Shown here piece by piece: positions 1 to 7,770 of a DNA stretch of 9,254 bases (positions are counted from its first letter, which is position 1; each line of letters opens with the position of its first letter). The notes under the pieces were generated by a model that saw only the letters and a program-made list of their open reading frames with translations, searched no databases and was not told where the DNA came from. This DNA comes from Promethearchaeia archaeon (lineage in GTDB: Archaea > Asgardarchaeota > Lokiarchaeia > Sigyniarchaeales > SOKP01): NCBI GenBank assembly GCA_029856295.1, contig JAHQWS010000054.1, forward strand, positions 1-9,254, written 5' to 3'. The position numbers and the translations under genes were made by a program.

Positions 1-377
1 CCATATACGTCTTTTTGCTTCTTTATAAACAATAAACCCATTTGCTCACCATTTATTTCCCCAATTGCAACGTCAATTAGTACTAAATCCTCTTCCATGA
101 ATTCTGAAATCAGATTATTTTCAATGTATACTTCAAAATTAGGTTTACCTTCAACCTCTTTCCATTGAATGAAATCTTCTTTATCATCAACAACTTTATG
201 CTTTTCCACTAATTCGAGAACATTACCACAGAATGCCATTGTTCAACTAGCTCCAGAATAGTAAAAAATTGCAATGACAAATTTATCTAACTCGTTCAAT
301 AACTCGTTCTGTTTAAATGGTTTATTTTTGTTGTTTATATAATCCAATGCTTTTTTAGAGAATTCTATTTTAAACAA
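1..377 (-). CDS. HesB/IscA-like protein with in-frame TGA (candidate selenoprotein), 3' end outside window
   Basis: Read from a TTG at 377, the frame gives 125 visible residues before the window edge and crosses one TGA at 243-245 (residue 45). It begins MFKIEFSKKALDYI, matching the HesB/IscA opening (beta strand, then SxxA and a helix). It continues with a hydrophobic strand and the motif SGAS-U-TMAFCG at residues 41-51, where this family carries its conserved glycine/cysteine loop. Later segments FEVYIENNL and LVLIDV resemble the strand-helix-strand end of the fold. Coding-like sequence on both sides of the TGA in one frame, plus TGA at the catalytic Cys position, suggests selenocysteine rather than a stop. 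The TTG start has AGGTGG just upstream. Family members act in iron-sulfur or redox chemistry in the cytosol; the exact role here is unknown. Alternatives: a shorter protein from ATG 239 (GGAG lies 11 nt upstream of it), a pseudogene, or a sequencing error. The archaeal SECIS would usually lie in the 3' UTR, outside the window. Confidence 0.6.
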
Positions 378-380
378 AAA

Positions 381-386
381 CCACCT
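381..386 (-). promoter_or_regulatory. Shine-Dalgarno site supporting the TTG start at 377
   Basis: On the minus strand AGGTGG precedes TTG by a few bases and matches part of the archaeal/bacterial consensus GGAGGTG. No ATG lies in this frame between the upstream TAA and the TGA. The site therefore helps decide that translation starts upstream of the TGA rather than at the ATG directly after it. Confidence 0.5.
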
Positions 387-580
387 AGTTTAATCTTTGA
401 ATAATTTATATTAATGAAATAAATAGTTAAAATTTATCAAAAAGCTTTGGATTTCTCGATCTTTAAACATTAATTTCAAAAGCCAGAATGGTTTTTTTAT
501 AATACATAATTATCAAAACCAATAAGTAGAAATATAATTAGTTCTACATTTTTTTTAAATATTTAACAATAAATTACGAA

Positions 581-590
581 ATATAAAATT
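581..590 (+). promoter_or_regulatory. Probable BRE/TATA box of the plus-strand Ca2+-ATPase
   Basis: CGAAATATAAAATT lies about 22-33 bases before ATG 612. It resembles an archaeal purine-rich BRE followed by a TATA box. With the usual spacing of about 25 bases from TATA to the transcription start, the transcript would begin almost at ATG 612, so it is probably leaderless or nearly so. This favours ATG 612 over the in-frame GTG at 603. The rest of the 378-611 gap is AT-rich with no gene seen. Confidence 0.45.
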
Positions 591-611
591 AAATAAACAA
601 GAGTGGAAATA

Positions 612-3434
612 ATGGATATAAACGCACATTCATTGGAAGTTCAAGAAGTAGTTGACAAGTTGAATACTTCATTAGAAACAGGATTATCTGAAGAAGAAGT
701 AAATAGAAGAATTGAAAAGTATGGTTTGAACGAATTACGGGAAACGAAGAAAGTATCTGCCCTTAAAATTTTTATCAGTCAATTCCAAGATTTTCTCATT
801 TACTTACTATTTTTTGCTATTGCTATATCCATAATAGTTGGGTTTTATGAACTGTCAATTGGAAATGAGCCTACTGAATTTTTGGATGCACTAGTAATAT
901 TTATTATCTTAATCCTTAATGCAATTCTTGGATTTTATCAAGAATATAAAGCAGAACAGGCTCTAGAAAGCTTAAAGAAAATGGCACCTCATAATGCAAA
1001 AGTGATGAGAGATGGAGTTGTTCAAGAAATTGATGTAAAAGATATTGTTCCTGGAGATATCCTCCAATTAGATGAGGGTGATAAAATTCCCGCTGATGCC
1101 AGATTAGTAAAATCTTTCTCATTATATATTGATGAGGCAATACTCACCGGAGAATCTATGCCAGTAGAAAAAAATCTCAAACTTTTTGAGGAGAAAACAG
1201 TGCTGGCTGACCGTACAAATATGGCCTATAGTAATACAATAATTACACGTGGAAATGGGCAGGCGATAGCAGTAGCAACAGGTATGCAAACTGAAATAGG
1301 AAAAATTGCGGAGAGAATTCAAGAAGTAGAACAAGAACCAAGCCCATTTCATATTGAAGTCGAACGTTTTGGTAAATCACTGGGAAAAATTATAATGGTA
1401 ATATGTTTAGCGGTATTTTTATTAGAATTTTTTATAATTATTGCAACTGAGGGATTAAATTTCGGTCCAGAGGAAATAGGTCATATCATAGATGCATTAA
1501 CAATCTCTATTAGCCTTGCAGTCTCTGCAGTACCTGAAGGTTTGATTGTAGTTATTACGGTGGTTATGAGCATCGGAATGAGAAAAATGGCAGATCGAAA
1601 TGCTTTGGTAAAAACTTTAACTGCTGTAGAGACATTAGGAAGAGTTAATGTTATTTGTTCAGATAAGACAGGAACTTTAACTAAAAATGAGATGACAGCG
1701 ATAAAGATTTTTCTTGGAGGAAATGAGTACGATGTAAGTGGAATAGGTTATACAATTAAAGGAAAAATTGTTGATTTATCAGGAAATACCGTACAATTGA
1801 ATTCAAACTTAAAAAGGCTTTTAGAAGCTGGAATGTTTTGTAATAATTCAAGTGTAGCTCTCAAAAAGGATGGAACTAATGATACAATTGTAGTTGGAGA
1901 TCCCACAGAAATATGTTTGAAAGTATTAGCTATGAAAATGGAACTAGATACAACAGCAGAAAAGTTAGATGAGATTCCTTTCAATTCCGATAGAAAAATG
2001 ATGTCTGTTGTCGTAGAAATTGATAGTCAATTATTTTCCTTTATAAAAGGAGCCCCAGATGTATTAATGAGAAATGCTGCCAAAGGTCTATTAAATGGAG
2101 AAGAAAAGCCATTCAACGAAGTAAGGGACATCTTGCTTAATAAAAACGATGAATATGGAATGAGTGCTTTACGAGTCTTAGGCCTTGCTTATAAGCCTTT
2201 AAATGAAGGATATAAGGAAGAAGATATTGAAATGGGGTATACTTACCTCGGACTTGTAGGAATAATCGATCCGGCAAGAGATGAAGTAAAAGATTCAATA
2301 AAACAAGCAAGAATGGCTGGAATACGGACAATAATGATTACAGGGGACCATAAAGTTACTGCTATTGCCATTGCAAAGCAAATTGGGTTAACTGATTCTG
2401 ATGATGCTATAACAGGTGCGGAATTAGATGAGATGTCTGATGAGGAATTAGCAAACCGTGTTGCGGAAGTAGATGTTTTTGCTCGTGTAACTTCTGAAGA
2501 TAAATTACGTATTCTTAAAGTATTGAAAGCACAAGAATATGTTGTCTCTATGACGGGAGATGGGGTAAATGATGCTCCTGCTGTAAAAGGAGCTCACGTT
2601 GGTGTTGCCATGGGTTTAAAAGGAACTGAAGTGACACAAGAAGCCTCAGATATGATACTTATAGATGACAATTACGCAACTATAGTAAATGCCATTGAGG
2701 AAGGAAGAGGTATATTTGAAACTACGAAGGGCTTCTTTCGCTACATGCTAAGCACTAACTTTGACGAGATCTTTTTGATTGTGGTCGCTTTTATTGTCAT
2801 GAAATTATTTGTAAACGTATTTCTAGCACTTCCAATTACTCCTATTCAAATTCTATGGCTAAACATCGCAACGGATGGCATACCTGCTATGGTACTCGGT
2901 CTAACCCCTACGGATCCAGATGTTATGAAGGAAGATCCGAGAAAAGGTTTGACTTTAACCTCAGAAATTAAAGGTCCAGTACTTTTACTTGGACTTTATA
3001 CTGCGATAACTGATGTGACACTTTATTTGGTTCTCTGGCTTTATCTGATTCCATACTGGAGTACTATCGATCCCATGTTAGCAGGTTATCAAGTTGTAGG
3101 TTCTGCTGCATATATTTACGCAATTAGATTGACGCAAACAATAATATTTAGTAATTTAGTAATTTGTGAATTGATGTTCGTTTTCACATGTACTTCAAAC
3201 ATAAAACCGTTTTATAAATTTCCTAATAAGCACTTGTTTTGGGCTGTAGGAGTATCTCTTTTATTGCAATTCTTAATACTCTATTCCCCATTAAATGTGG
3301 CTTTTGGTCTTGTACCTTTGATAAAATGGTATCATTGGTTGCCTGTCTTCTTAGGCAGTGTTACAGTTCCAATGTTTGATGAAATTAGGAAATACATTGT
3401 ACGTAGAAAAAAGCGCAAAGGACTACTCTACTAA
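612..3434 (+). CDS. P-type Ca2+-transporting ATPase, SERCA-like (type II), paralogue A
   Basis: An integral membrane pump that uses ATP to move Ca2+ out of the cytosol; 940 residues, the full family length. Visible order: N-terminal cation-ATPase domain (1-50), TM1 (about 61-79), TM2 (about 90-110), actuator domain with TGES at 179-182, TM3, TM4 with VPEGL (Glu309), phosphorylation motif DKTGTLT (Asp351), nucleotide domain with KGAPD (479-483), hinge TGDGVNDAP (from 648), then TM5-TM10. Ca2+ ligands known from SERCA are all recognisable: Asn716 and Glu719 in TM5 (STNFDEI), Asn751, Thr754 and Asp755 in TM6 (LNIATDG), and Glu853 in TM8 (ICELM). This fits a two-site pump; Ca2+ specificity is inferred. 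ATG 612 is chosen because MDINAHS aligns with the paralogue's MYQLNAHS and fits the TATA position; GTG 603 would add three residues. It is convergent with its paralogue and ends in a basic tail (RRKKRKG). Confidence 0.93.
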   Translation: MDINAHSLEVQEVVDKLNTSLETGLSEEEVNRRIEKYGLNELRETKKVSALKIFISQFQDFLIYLLFFAIAISIIVGFYELSIGNEPTEFLDALVIFIILILNAILGFYQEYKAEQALESLKKMAPHNAKVMRDGVVQEIDVKDIVPGDILQLDEGDKIPADARLVKSFSLYIDEAILTGESMPVEKNLKLFEEKTVLADRTNMAYSNTIITRGNGQAIAVATGMQTEIGKIAERIQEVEQEPSPFHIEVERFGKSLGKIIMVICLAVFLLEFFIIIATEGLNFGPEEIGHIIDALTISISLAVSAVPEGLIVVITVVMSIGMRKMADRNALVKTLTAVETLGRVNVICSDKTGTLTKNEMTAIKIFLGGNEYDVSGIGYTIKGKIVDLSGNTVQLNSNLKRLLEAGMFCNNSSVALKKDGTNDTIVVGDPTEICLKVLAMKMELDTTAEKLDEIPFNSDRKMMSVVVEIDSQLFSFIKGAPDVLMRNAAKGLLNGEEKPFNEVRDILLNKNDEYGMSALRVLGLAYKPLNEGYKEEDIEMGYTYLGLVGIIDPARDEVKDSIKQARMAGIRTIMITGDHKVTAIAIAKQIGLTDSDDAITGAELDEMSDEELANRVAEVDVFARVTSEDKLRILKVLKAQEYVVSMTGDGVNDAPAVKGAHVGVAMGLKGTEVTQEASDMILIDDNYATIVNAIEEGRGIFETTKGFFRYMLSTNFDEIFLIVVAFIVMKLFVNVFLALPITPIQILWLNIATDGIPAMVLGLTPTDPDVMKEDPRKGLTLTSEIKGPVLLLGLYTAITDVTLYLVLWLYLIPYWSTIDPMLAGYQVVGSAAYIYAIRLTQTIIFSNLVICELMFVFTCTSNIKPFYKFPNKHLFWAVGVSLLLQFLILYSPLNVAFGLVPLIKWYHWLPVFLGSVTVPMFDEIRKYIVRRKKRKGLLY
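3123..3230 (+). repeat. Inverted repeat arm 1 (within ATPase A)
   Basis: These 36 codons (TM7 end and TM8, including Glu853) differ from the reverse complement of 3773-3880 at only 3 of 108 bases, one of them synonymous. The core 3187-3232 is a perfect 46-base match. Identity drops sharply on both sides: 9 of the preceding 13 codons and 12 of the following 20 codons differ. Confidence 0.9.
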
Positions 3435-3454
3435 TTTTCAAGAACAATTTTAAA

Positions 3455-3470
3455 ATTTTTCTTTTTTATT
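3455..3470 (+). terminator. Oligo-T terminator after ATPase A
   Basis: TTTTTCTTTTTT lies about 20 bases after the TAA of ATPase A. Archaeal transcription commonly ends at such T-runs without a hairpin. The gap 3435-3568 between the convergent ATPases is AT-rich and holds no gene. Confidence 0.5.
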
Positions 3471-3550
3471 TGCTTTATTATTTTATTAGTCTAAAATTTC
3501 TAAGATCTTTTAGTTATATTTAATGATATTCTGGAAATAAAAACTTATTT

Positions 3551-3565
3551 AAAAATTAAAAAAAA
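3551..3565 (-). terminator. Oligo-T terminator after ATPase B
   Basis: On the minus strand, eight Ts (3565-3558) then AA and five more Ts follow almost directly after the stop codon of ATPase B. This is a typical archaeal T-run terminator, facing the one from ATPase A. Confidence 0.5.
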
Positions 3566-3568
3566 TTA

Positions 3569-6400
3569 TTATATGGTTAGATCGTGTCTTTTTCTTACTC
3601 TCAATCTATATTTTCTCATTTCATCGAAAACAAACACGCTAAATGCTCCTAGAATAACAGCTATCCAGTGATACCATTGCGTTAGAGGTACCACACCAAA
3701 TACAAGCCCTAATGGGGTATAAAGTATTAAAAATTGAAGCATTAACGACAGTGGAACAGCCCAAAATAAATGCTTATTAGGAAATTTATAAAACGGTTTT
3801 ATGTTTGAAGTACATGCGAAAACAAACATCAATTCACAAATTACTAAATTAGTAAATATTATTGTTTGCGTCAATCTAATCGCATATATATTAGCTTCTG
3901 AACCTACCACTTGATACCCTGCTAACATGGGATCAATAGTGCTCCAGTAAGGAATTAAAAAAATCCATAGTACTAAATACAGCATAATGTCAGTAATCGC
4001 AGTGTAGATTCCAAGTAAGAATGCTGGTCCTTTTATTTCTGATATCAAAGTAAACCCTTCTCGTGGTTTCTCTTTCATAACATCGGGATCAGTGGGAGTT
4101 AAACCAAGTACCATTGCTGGAATCCCATCAGTTGCAATATTTAACCAGAGAATTTGGATAGGGGAAACTGGGAGCGCAAAAAATACACCGATAGTTAATT
4201 TTATAACAATATAAGCAACTAGAATCATAAAAATCTCGTCAAAGTTAGTACTTAACATGTAGCGAAAGAAACCTTTCGTAGTTTCAAATATACCTCGTCC
4301 TTCTTCGATTGCATTTACAATAGTTGCGTAATTATCATCTATGAGGATCATATCCGAAGCTTCATATGTGACCTCCGTGCCTGCTATACCCATGGCAACA
4401 CCAACATGCGCAGCTTTCACTGCAGGAGCATCATTTACCCCATCACCCGTCATTGCCACAACATTATCTTGTTCCATTAATCGCTTGCATATTCTTAATT
4501 TTTGATCTGACGCAACTCTTGCGTAAATATCGATTATATTAACTTTCTCTCGTAGCTCATCATCACTCATATCCTGTAATTCTACACCAGTAATTGCTTC
4601 ATCCGAATTTGCTAAACCAATTTGCTTCGCAATGGCAATAGCAGTAATCTTATGGTCTCCCGTGATCATGATCGTCCGGATTCCTGCGTCTCTAGCCTCC
4701 CTTATTGCTTTTTTTACCTCATCTCTGGGGGGATCTATAATTCCAACTAGACCTACATATATAAAGTCTTTCTCTACTTCGTTAATATCATAACCTGGCT
4801 CCAATTCTTTATATGCTACTCCGAGAACTCTTAAAGCATTTTTTGCAAATTCTTCGTTTTTATTTAGAAATCTCTCTCTTACTTCCTCTATTGGTTTTTC
4901 CATTCCATTTATTAAGGCCTTAGTTGTATTTCTCATTAACACATCAGGAGCTCCTTTTATAAATGCTATAATTTTTCCCTCTTTTTTACCAATTACAGTC
5001 ATCATTTTCCTGTCAGAATTGAATGGGATCTCATCTAACTTCTCGAAGGTTGGATCTATTTTTCCTTTTAAGGCTAATATTTTCATGGCAATTTCTGTAG
5101 GATCTCCTACAATTGATGTTTTTCCAGAATATTGATCTAATATGTTTACATTAGAATGATTGCAAAATAGACAAATTTCTAAAAACCTTTTTAGATCAGA
5201 ATTCATTACGATAGGTTTGCCATCTTCAAGAATGTTACCTATAACATTAAATCCAACACCCTCAACATTTACTACTTTATTAATTAGAAACATTTTAACG
5301 ACAGTCATTTCGTTTTTTGTTAGAGTCCCTGTTTTATCCGAACAAATAACATTTACTCTTCCTAATGTCTCTACAGCAGTTAATTTCCTTACCAAAGCGT
5401 TGCGATCTGCCATTCTTCTCATACCGATACTCATGACAACCGTAATGACTACAATAAGACCCTCAGGAACAGCCGAAACGGCTAAACTTATTGAAATTTG
5501 AAATGCGTTAATTATTTCATCTATCTCATCTGCTTGAATGCCATATTCATCAACAACGGCAATTAAAAATAGTTCTATAATAAAAACAAAAGCACAGATA
5601 ATTAAAATTATCATTCCTAATTGTTTTCCAAATTTATCAACTTCTTGTTGAAAAGGACTAGGTTCAATTACTTCTTGTTGTAAATTTTCGGCAATTTTTC
5701 CAATTTCTGTGTTCATACCCGTTCCTATTACAATACCTTCCCCACTCCCCCTCGTAATAATAGTATTCATATATCCAAGGTTAGTTCTATCTGCTAAAAT
5801 CATTTTTTCATCTACTATCTCTAATTTCTTCTTAACGGGTTTCGATTCTCCAGTGAGTAGTGCCTCATCAGCATATAGAGAAAATTCTTTATAAAGTCTT
5901 ATATCAGCGGGAAACTTATCACCGTCTTCTAATAATACGATATCTCCTGGAACTAGGTCCTCTACCGCTAGTTTCTTAACTATACCATCTCTTCTAACTC
6001 TTGTAAAATGAGGGGCTAACTTTTTTAAACTATCAAGAGATTTCTCGGCTTCATATTCTTGATAAAATCCTAAAATAGCATTTACAATCAAAATTGCAGC
6101 AATTACTATAGCATCCGTGTATTCTGAAGAATAACTTGGGCTATCTGGTTTAGAAGCTTCCCAAGCTCCTATAATAATGGATATTACAATAGCAAAAATC
6201 AATAAATAGACAAGAAAATCCTTAAATTGATCGAAGAGAATTTGCCATGCTGACTTTTCTTTTTCTTTAATTAATTCATTTTTACCGAATTTTATTATTC
6301 TTGCTTGAGCTTCTTTTTCTGTTAAGCCAGATTCTAAATCAATATCTAATTCTTTCACTATTTCTTCAATATTCCTTGAATGCGCATTAAGTTGATACAT
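3569..6400 (-). CDS. P-type Ca2+-transporting ATPase, SERCA-like (type II), paralogue B
   Basis: A 943-residue membrane Ca2+ pump, closely related to the neighbouring 612-3434 gene and full length. Motifs: actuator TGES, TM4 VPEGL (Glu313), phosphorylated Asp355 in DKTGTLT, KGAPD, and TGDGVNDAP. SERCA-type Ca2+ ligands are kept: Asn719 and Glu722 (TM5), Asn754, Thr757 and Asp758 (TM6), Glu856 (TM8). Compared with A, the TM1-TM2 loop differs in sequence and is slightly longer (around EASKPDSPSYSSEYTD), the nucleotide domain is more diverged, and the transmembrane half is strikingly similar, including a 42-residue run around TM5 with no amino-acid change. The start ATG 6400 is preceded by GAGAGAAA and a TATA box. 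The basic tail (RKYRLRVRKRH) differs from A. It is divergent from the hydrolase gene at 6609. Duplication by inversion is inferred; different membranes, affinities or expression for A and B are possible but not shown. Confidence 0.93.
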   Translation of the reverse strand: MYQLNAHSRNIEEIVKELDIDLESGLTEKEAQARIIKFGKNELIKEKEKSAWQILFDQFKDFLVYLLIFAIVISIIIGAWEASKPDSPSYSSEYTDAIVIAAILIVNAILGFYQEYEAEKSLDSLKKLAPHFTRVRRDGIVKKLAVEDLVPGDIVLLEDGDKFPADIRLYKEFSLYADEALLTGESKPVKKKLEIVDEKMILADRTNLGYMNTIITRGSGEGIVIGTGMNTEIGKIAENLQQEVIEPSPFQQEVDKFGKQLGMIILIICAFVFIIELFLIAVVDEYGIQADEIDEIINAFQISISLAVSAVPEGLIVVITVVMSIGMRRMADRNALVRKLTAVETLGRVNVICSDKTGTLTKNEMTVVKMFLINKVVNVEGVGFNVIGNILEDGKPIVMNSDLKRFLEICLFCNHSNVNILDQYSGKTSIVGDPTEIAMKILALKGKIDPTFEKLDEIPFNSDRKMMTVIGKKEGKIIAFIKGAPDVLMRNTTKALINGMEKPIEEVRERFLNKNEEFAKNALRVLGVAYKELEPGYDINEVEKDFIYVGLVGIIDPPRDEVKKAIREARDAGIRTIMITGDHKITAIAIAKQIGLANSDEAITGVELQDMSDDELREKVNIIDIYARVASDQKLRICKRLMEQDNVVAMTGDGVNDAPAVKAAHVGVAMGIAGTEVTYEASDMILIDDNYATIVNAIEEGRGIFETTKGFFRYMLSTNFDEIFMILVAYIVIKLTIGVFFALPVSPIQILWLNIATDGIPAMVLGLTPTDPDVMKEKPREGFTLISEIKGPAFLLGIYTAITDIMLYLVLWIFLIPYWSTIDPMLAGYQVVGSEANIYAIRLTQTIIFTNLVICELMFVFACTSNIKPFYKFPNKHLFWAVPLSLMLQFLILYTPLGLVFGVVPLTQWYHWIAVILGAFSVFVFDEMRKYRLRVRKRHDLTI
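3773..3880 (-). repeat. Inverted repeat arm 2 (within ATPase B)
   Basis: Reverse-complement partner of 3123-3230, with 105 of 108 bases matching by hand count. The perfect 46-base core is 3771-3816. The arms are about 540 bases apart, and each lies exactly 204 bases (67 codons plus stop) from the end of its gene. Confidence 0.9.
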
Positions 6401-6417
6401 TTTCTCTCGAGTCTTAG

Positions 6418-6428
6418 ATTTTATATAA
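6418..6428 (-). promoter_or_regulatory. Probable TATA box of ATPase B
   Basis: Minus-strand TTATATAAAAT lies 18-28 bases upstream of ATG 6400. The core ATATAAAAT is the same as the one before ATPase A, at a similar distance (about 26 versus 31 bases). Transcription would start at or next to the ATG. The gap 6401-6608 is a divergent promoter region with no gene seen. A plus-strand TATA for the 6609 gene is less clear (AAAATAAAAATT near 6583 or TTTAATAAATA near 6564). Confidence 0.45.
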
Positions 6429-6608
6429 TTTTATTCTCGTCCTTATTTTTAAGACTATTTTTTATTAAAATGAATCTTGGATTATTTAAATTTGGGAATT
6501 GATGAGAATTGATAATTAATGATAATTTAACTAAAGTTTTTTAGCAAAAATGACTTCACTAAATTTAATAAATAATTATTCAAAATAAAAATTTGAGTTG
6601 AAATCAAA

Positions 6609-7625
6609 GTGAGTGTAGATATATCAGATGGGATAGAAAGTGGGAATTTAATTATTAGGATTTTAACGACAAATTCAGTTATTTCGACATTATTAACGGA
6701 TGAGAAATTTCGAGGAAAAGTTATACAACCTCAAACTAATGGAAGCAAGTTAATAGCAGAACATGGGCTTGCTATGAGTATTGAAATAACCGAAGGAGAT
6801 AGTAAAAAAATGTTTCTTTTAGATGCGGGGGGTCCAAAAAATACAGTTATACAGAATGCTCAAGCAATGGGGATTAATTTTAATGAGTATGATAAGCTGA
6901 TATTAAGTCATGGACATGTTGATCATTATGGAGGTTTTCTTAAAGTTCTCCCTCAATTAAAAGAAGGTTGTGAAATAATATTAACTCCAAATTCATACAA
7001 TCAACATGCGATATATGTCCCAAAATCCGGTCAACCTCATTATACGCCCGAAGAATTGACAGAAAACCTTCGTGAATTACAAAATCAGAATGCTTTTAGT
7101 TTTAGCTTTAAATTACCACCTTTAAAAAAATCCATAATTGAAAACTTGGCAAATCAACATAATCTTAAAATAGTAGAGACAACTGAACCTATTAAATTAA
7201 CAAATGGTATAATTACAAGCGGAGAAATAGAACTATTTGATGAGAATGAAGTCACAAAAGGAATGTACCTCATGAAAAGCAGAAAGGAATTTTCTAAAAA
7301 TACATTCAGGGACGAGATTTCAATATATATTAATGTAAAAAATAAAGGTTTAGTTGTGATAACGGGCTGTGGACATACAGGCATTATAAATACTATTAAA
7401 CATGGACAAAAACTAACTGGAATTGATAAAATATATGCTGTAATTGGTGGTTTTCATAAGGAATGGGAAAGTTCTCAAGACATTGAAGTCTCCGTAAAAT
7501 TTATTGAGGATCTTAATCCGGAAATAACTTGCGGAATGCATTGTACTGGCTTTGAATTTAACAAGATTATGTCAAGGCATCCATCGCATACGTTAGGAAT
7601 TACGGGAACTGAATTTCATCTATAA
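6609..7625 (+). CDS. MBL-fold metal-dependent hydrolase, COG1237-like, copy 1
   Basis: A 338-residue cytosolic metallo-beta-lactamase-fold protein. It shows AEHGL near residue 52, a LLDAGG strand, and the metal site SHGHVDH (His101, His103, Asp105, His106). Further along are TGCGHTG (His256), IGGFH (His283) and MHCTG (His311), and the protein ends GTEFHL. This pattern matches the COG1237 family, whose members are often labelled after a methanopterin-pathway enzyme (dihydropterin-ribofuranosylaminobenzene phosphate synthase). That label is only a family name here; the substrate is unknown. GTG 6609 is chosen because SVDISDGI then aligns with TIDISNGI of copy 2 and the metal-site His is residue 101 in both; the ribosome site is weak. 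It is followed by copy 2 in tandem. No signal peptide or membrane segment is seen. Confidence 0.88.
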   Translation: MSVDISDGIESGNLIIRILTTNSVISTLLTDEKFRGKVIQPQTNGSKLIAEHGLAMSIEITEGDSKKMFLLDAGGPKNTVIQNAQAMGINFNEYDKLILSHGHVDHYGGFLKVLPQLKEGCEIILTPNSYNQHAIYVPKSGQPHYTPEELTENLRELQNQNAFSFSFKLPPLKKSIIENLANQHNLKIVETTEPIKLTNGIITSGEIELFDENEVTKGMYLMKSRKEFSKNTFRDEISIYINVKNKGLVVITGCGHTGIINTIKHGQKLTGIDKIYAVIGGFHKEWESSQDIEVSVKFIEDLNPEITCGMHCTGFEFNKIMSRHPSHTLGITGTEFHL

Positions 7626-7642
7626 TTTATTTAATATTCTTC

Positions 7643-7651
7643 TTTTTTTTT
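7643..7651 (+). terminator. Oligo-T terminator after hydrolase copy 1
   Basis: Nine Ts begin about 18 bases after the TAA of the first hydrolase. With the 145-base gap to copy 2, this suggests the two copies are transcribed separately, not as a tight operon. Confidence 0.4.
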
Positions 7652-7756
7652 ACTAAAAGTAAGAAATTCTACATTTAGAATTGAATTGCTCAGCTGAAAT
7701 TTTTTAATCTACAAATGATTCATTTACTTAACAATAAATTTTAAAAACCAATATTT

Positions 7757-7764
7757 GAGGCGAT
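7757..7764 (+). promoter_or_regulatory. Shine-Dalgarno site of hydrolase copy 2
   Basis: GAGGCGAT resembles the consensus GGAGGTGAT. It directly abuts ATG 7765 and lies six bases before ATG 7771. The closer ATG leaves too little spacing from the site, which together with alignment to copy 1 favours ATG 7771. Confidence 0.55.
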
Positions 7765-7770
7765 ATGATA

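Noticed and set aside
1..239. A separate gene starting at ATG 239 with GGAG 11 bases upstream.
   Set aside because: It would begin in the middle of the HesB-like fold and lose the first half, which is plainly coding-like in the same frame. Kept as the alternative, not as a feature.
218..244. Inverted repeat GAACA/TGTTC just after the TGA on the minus strand, like a bacterial-type SECIS hairpin.
   Set aside because: Only five base pairs with a 17-base loop; archaea usually place SECIS in the UTR, and such short matches are common in AT-rich DNA.
404..415. TATA-like ATTAATATAAAT upstream of the HesB-like gene.
   Set aside because: The expected transcription start would fall on the Shine-Dalgarno site at 381-386, so the two signals do not fit together well.
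5160..5501. A 113-codon open frame on the plus strand inside ATPase B.
   Set aside because: It lies opposite the phosphorylation-site region of a well-supported gene and has no family resemblance; it is an antisense shadow.
563..7740. A 13-base sequence TTAACAATAAATT at both 563-575 and 7728-7740, each some 30-50 bases before a start codon.
   Set aside because: Could be a shared promoter element, but low complexity and strong AT bias make chance likely with only two cases.
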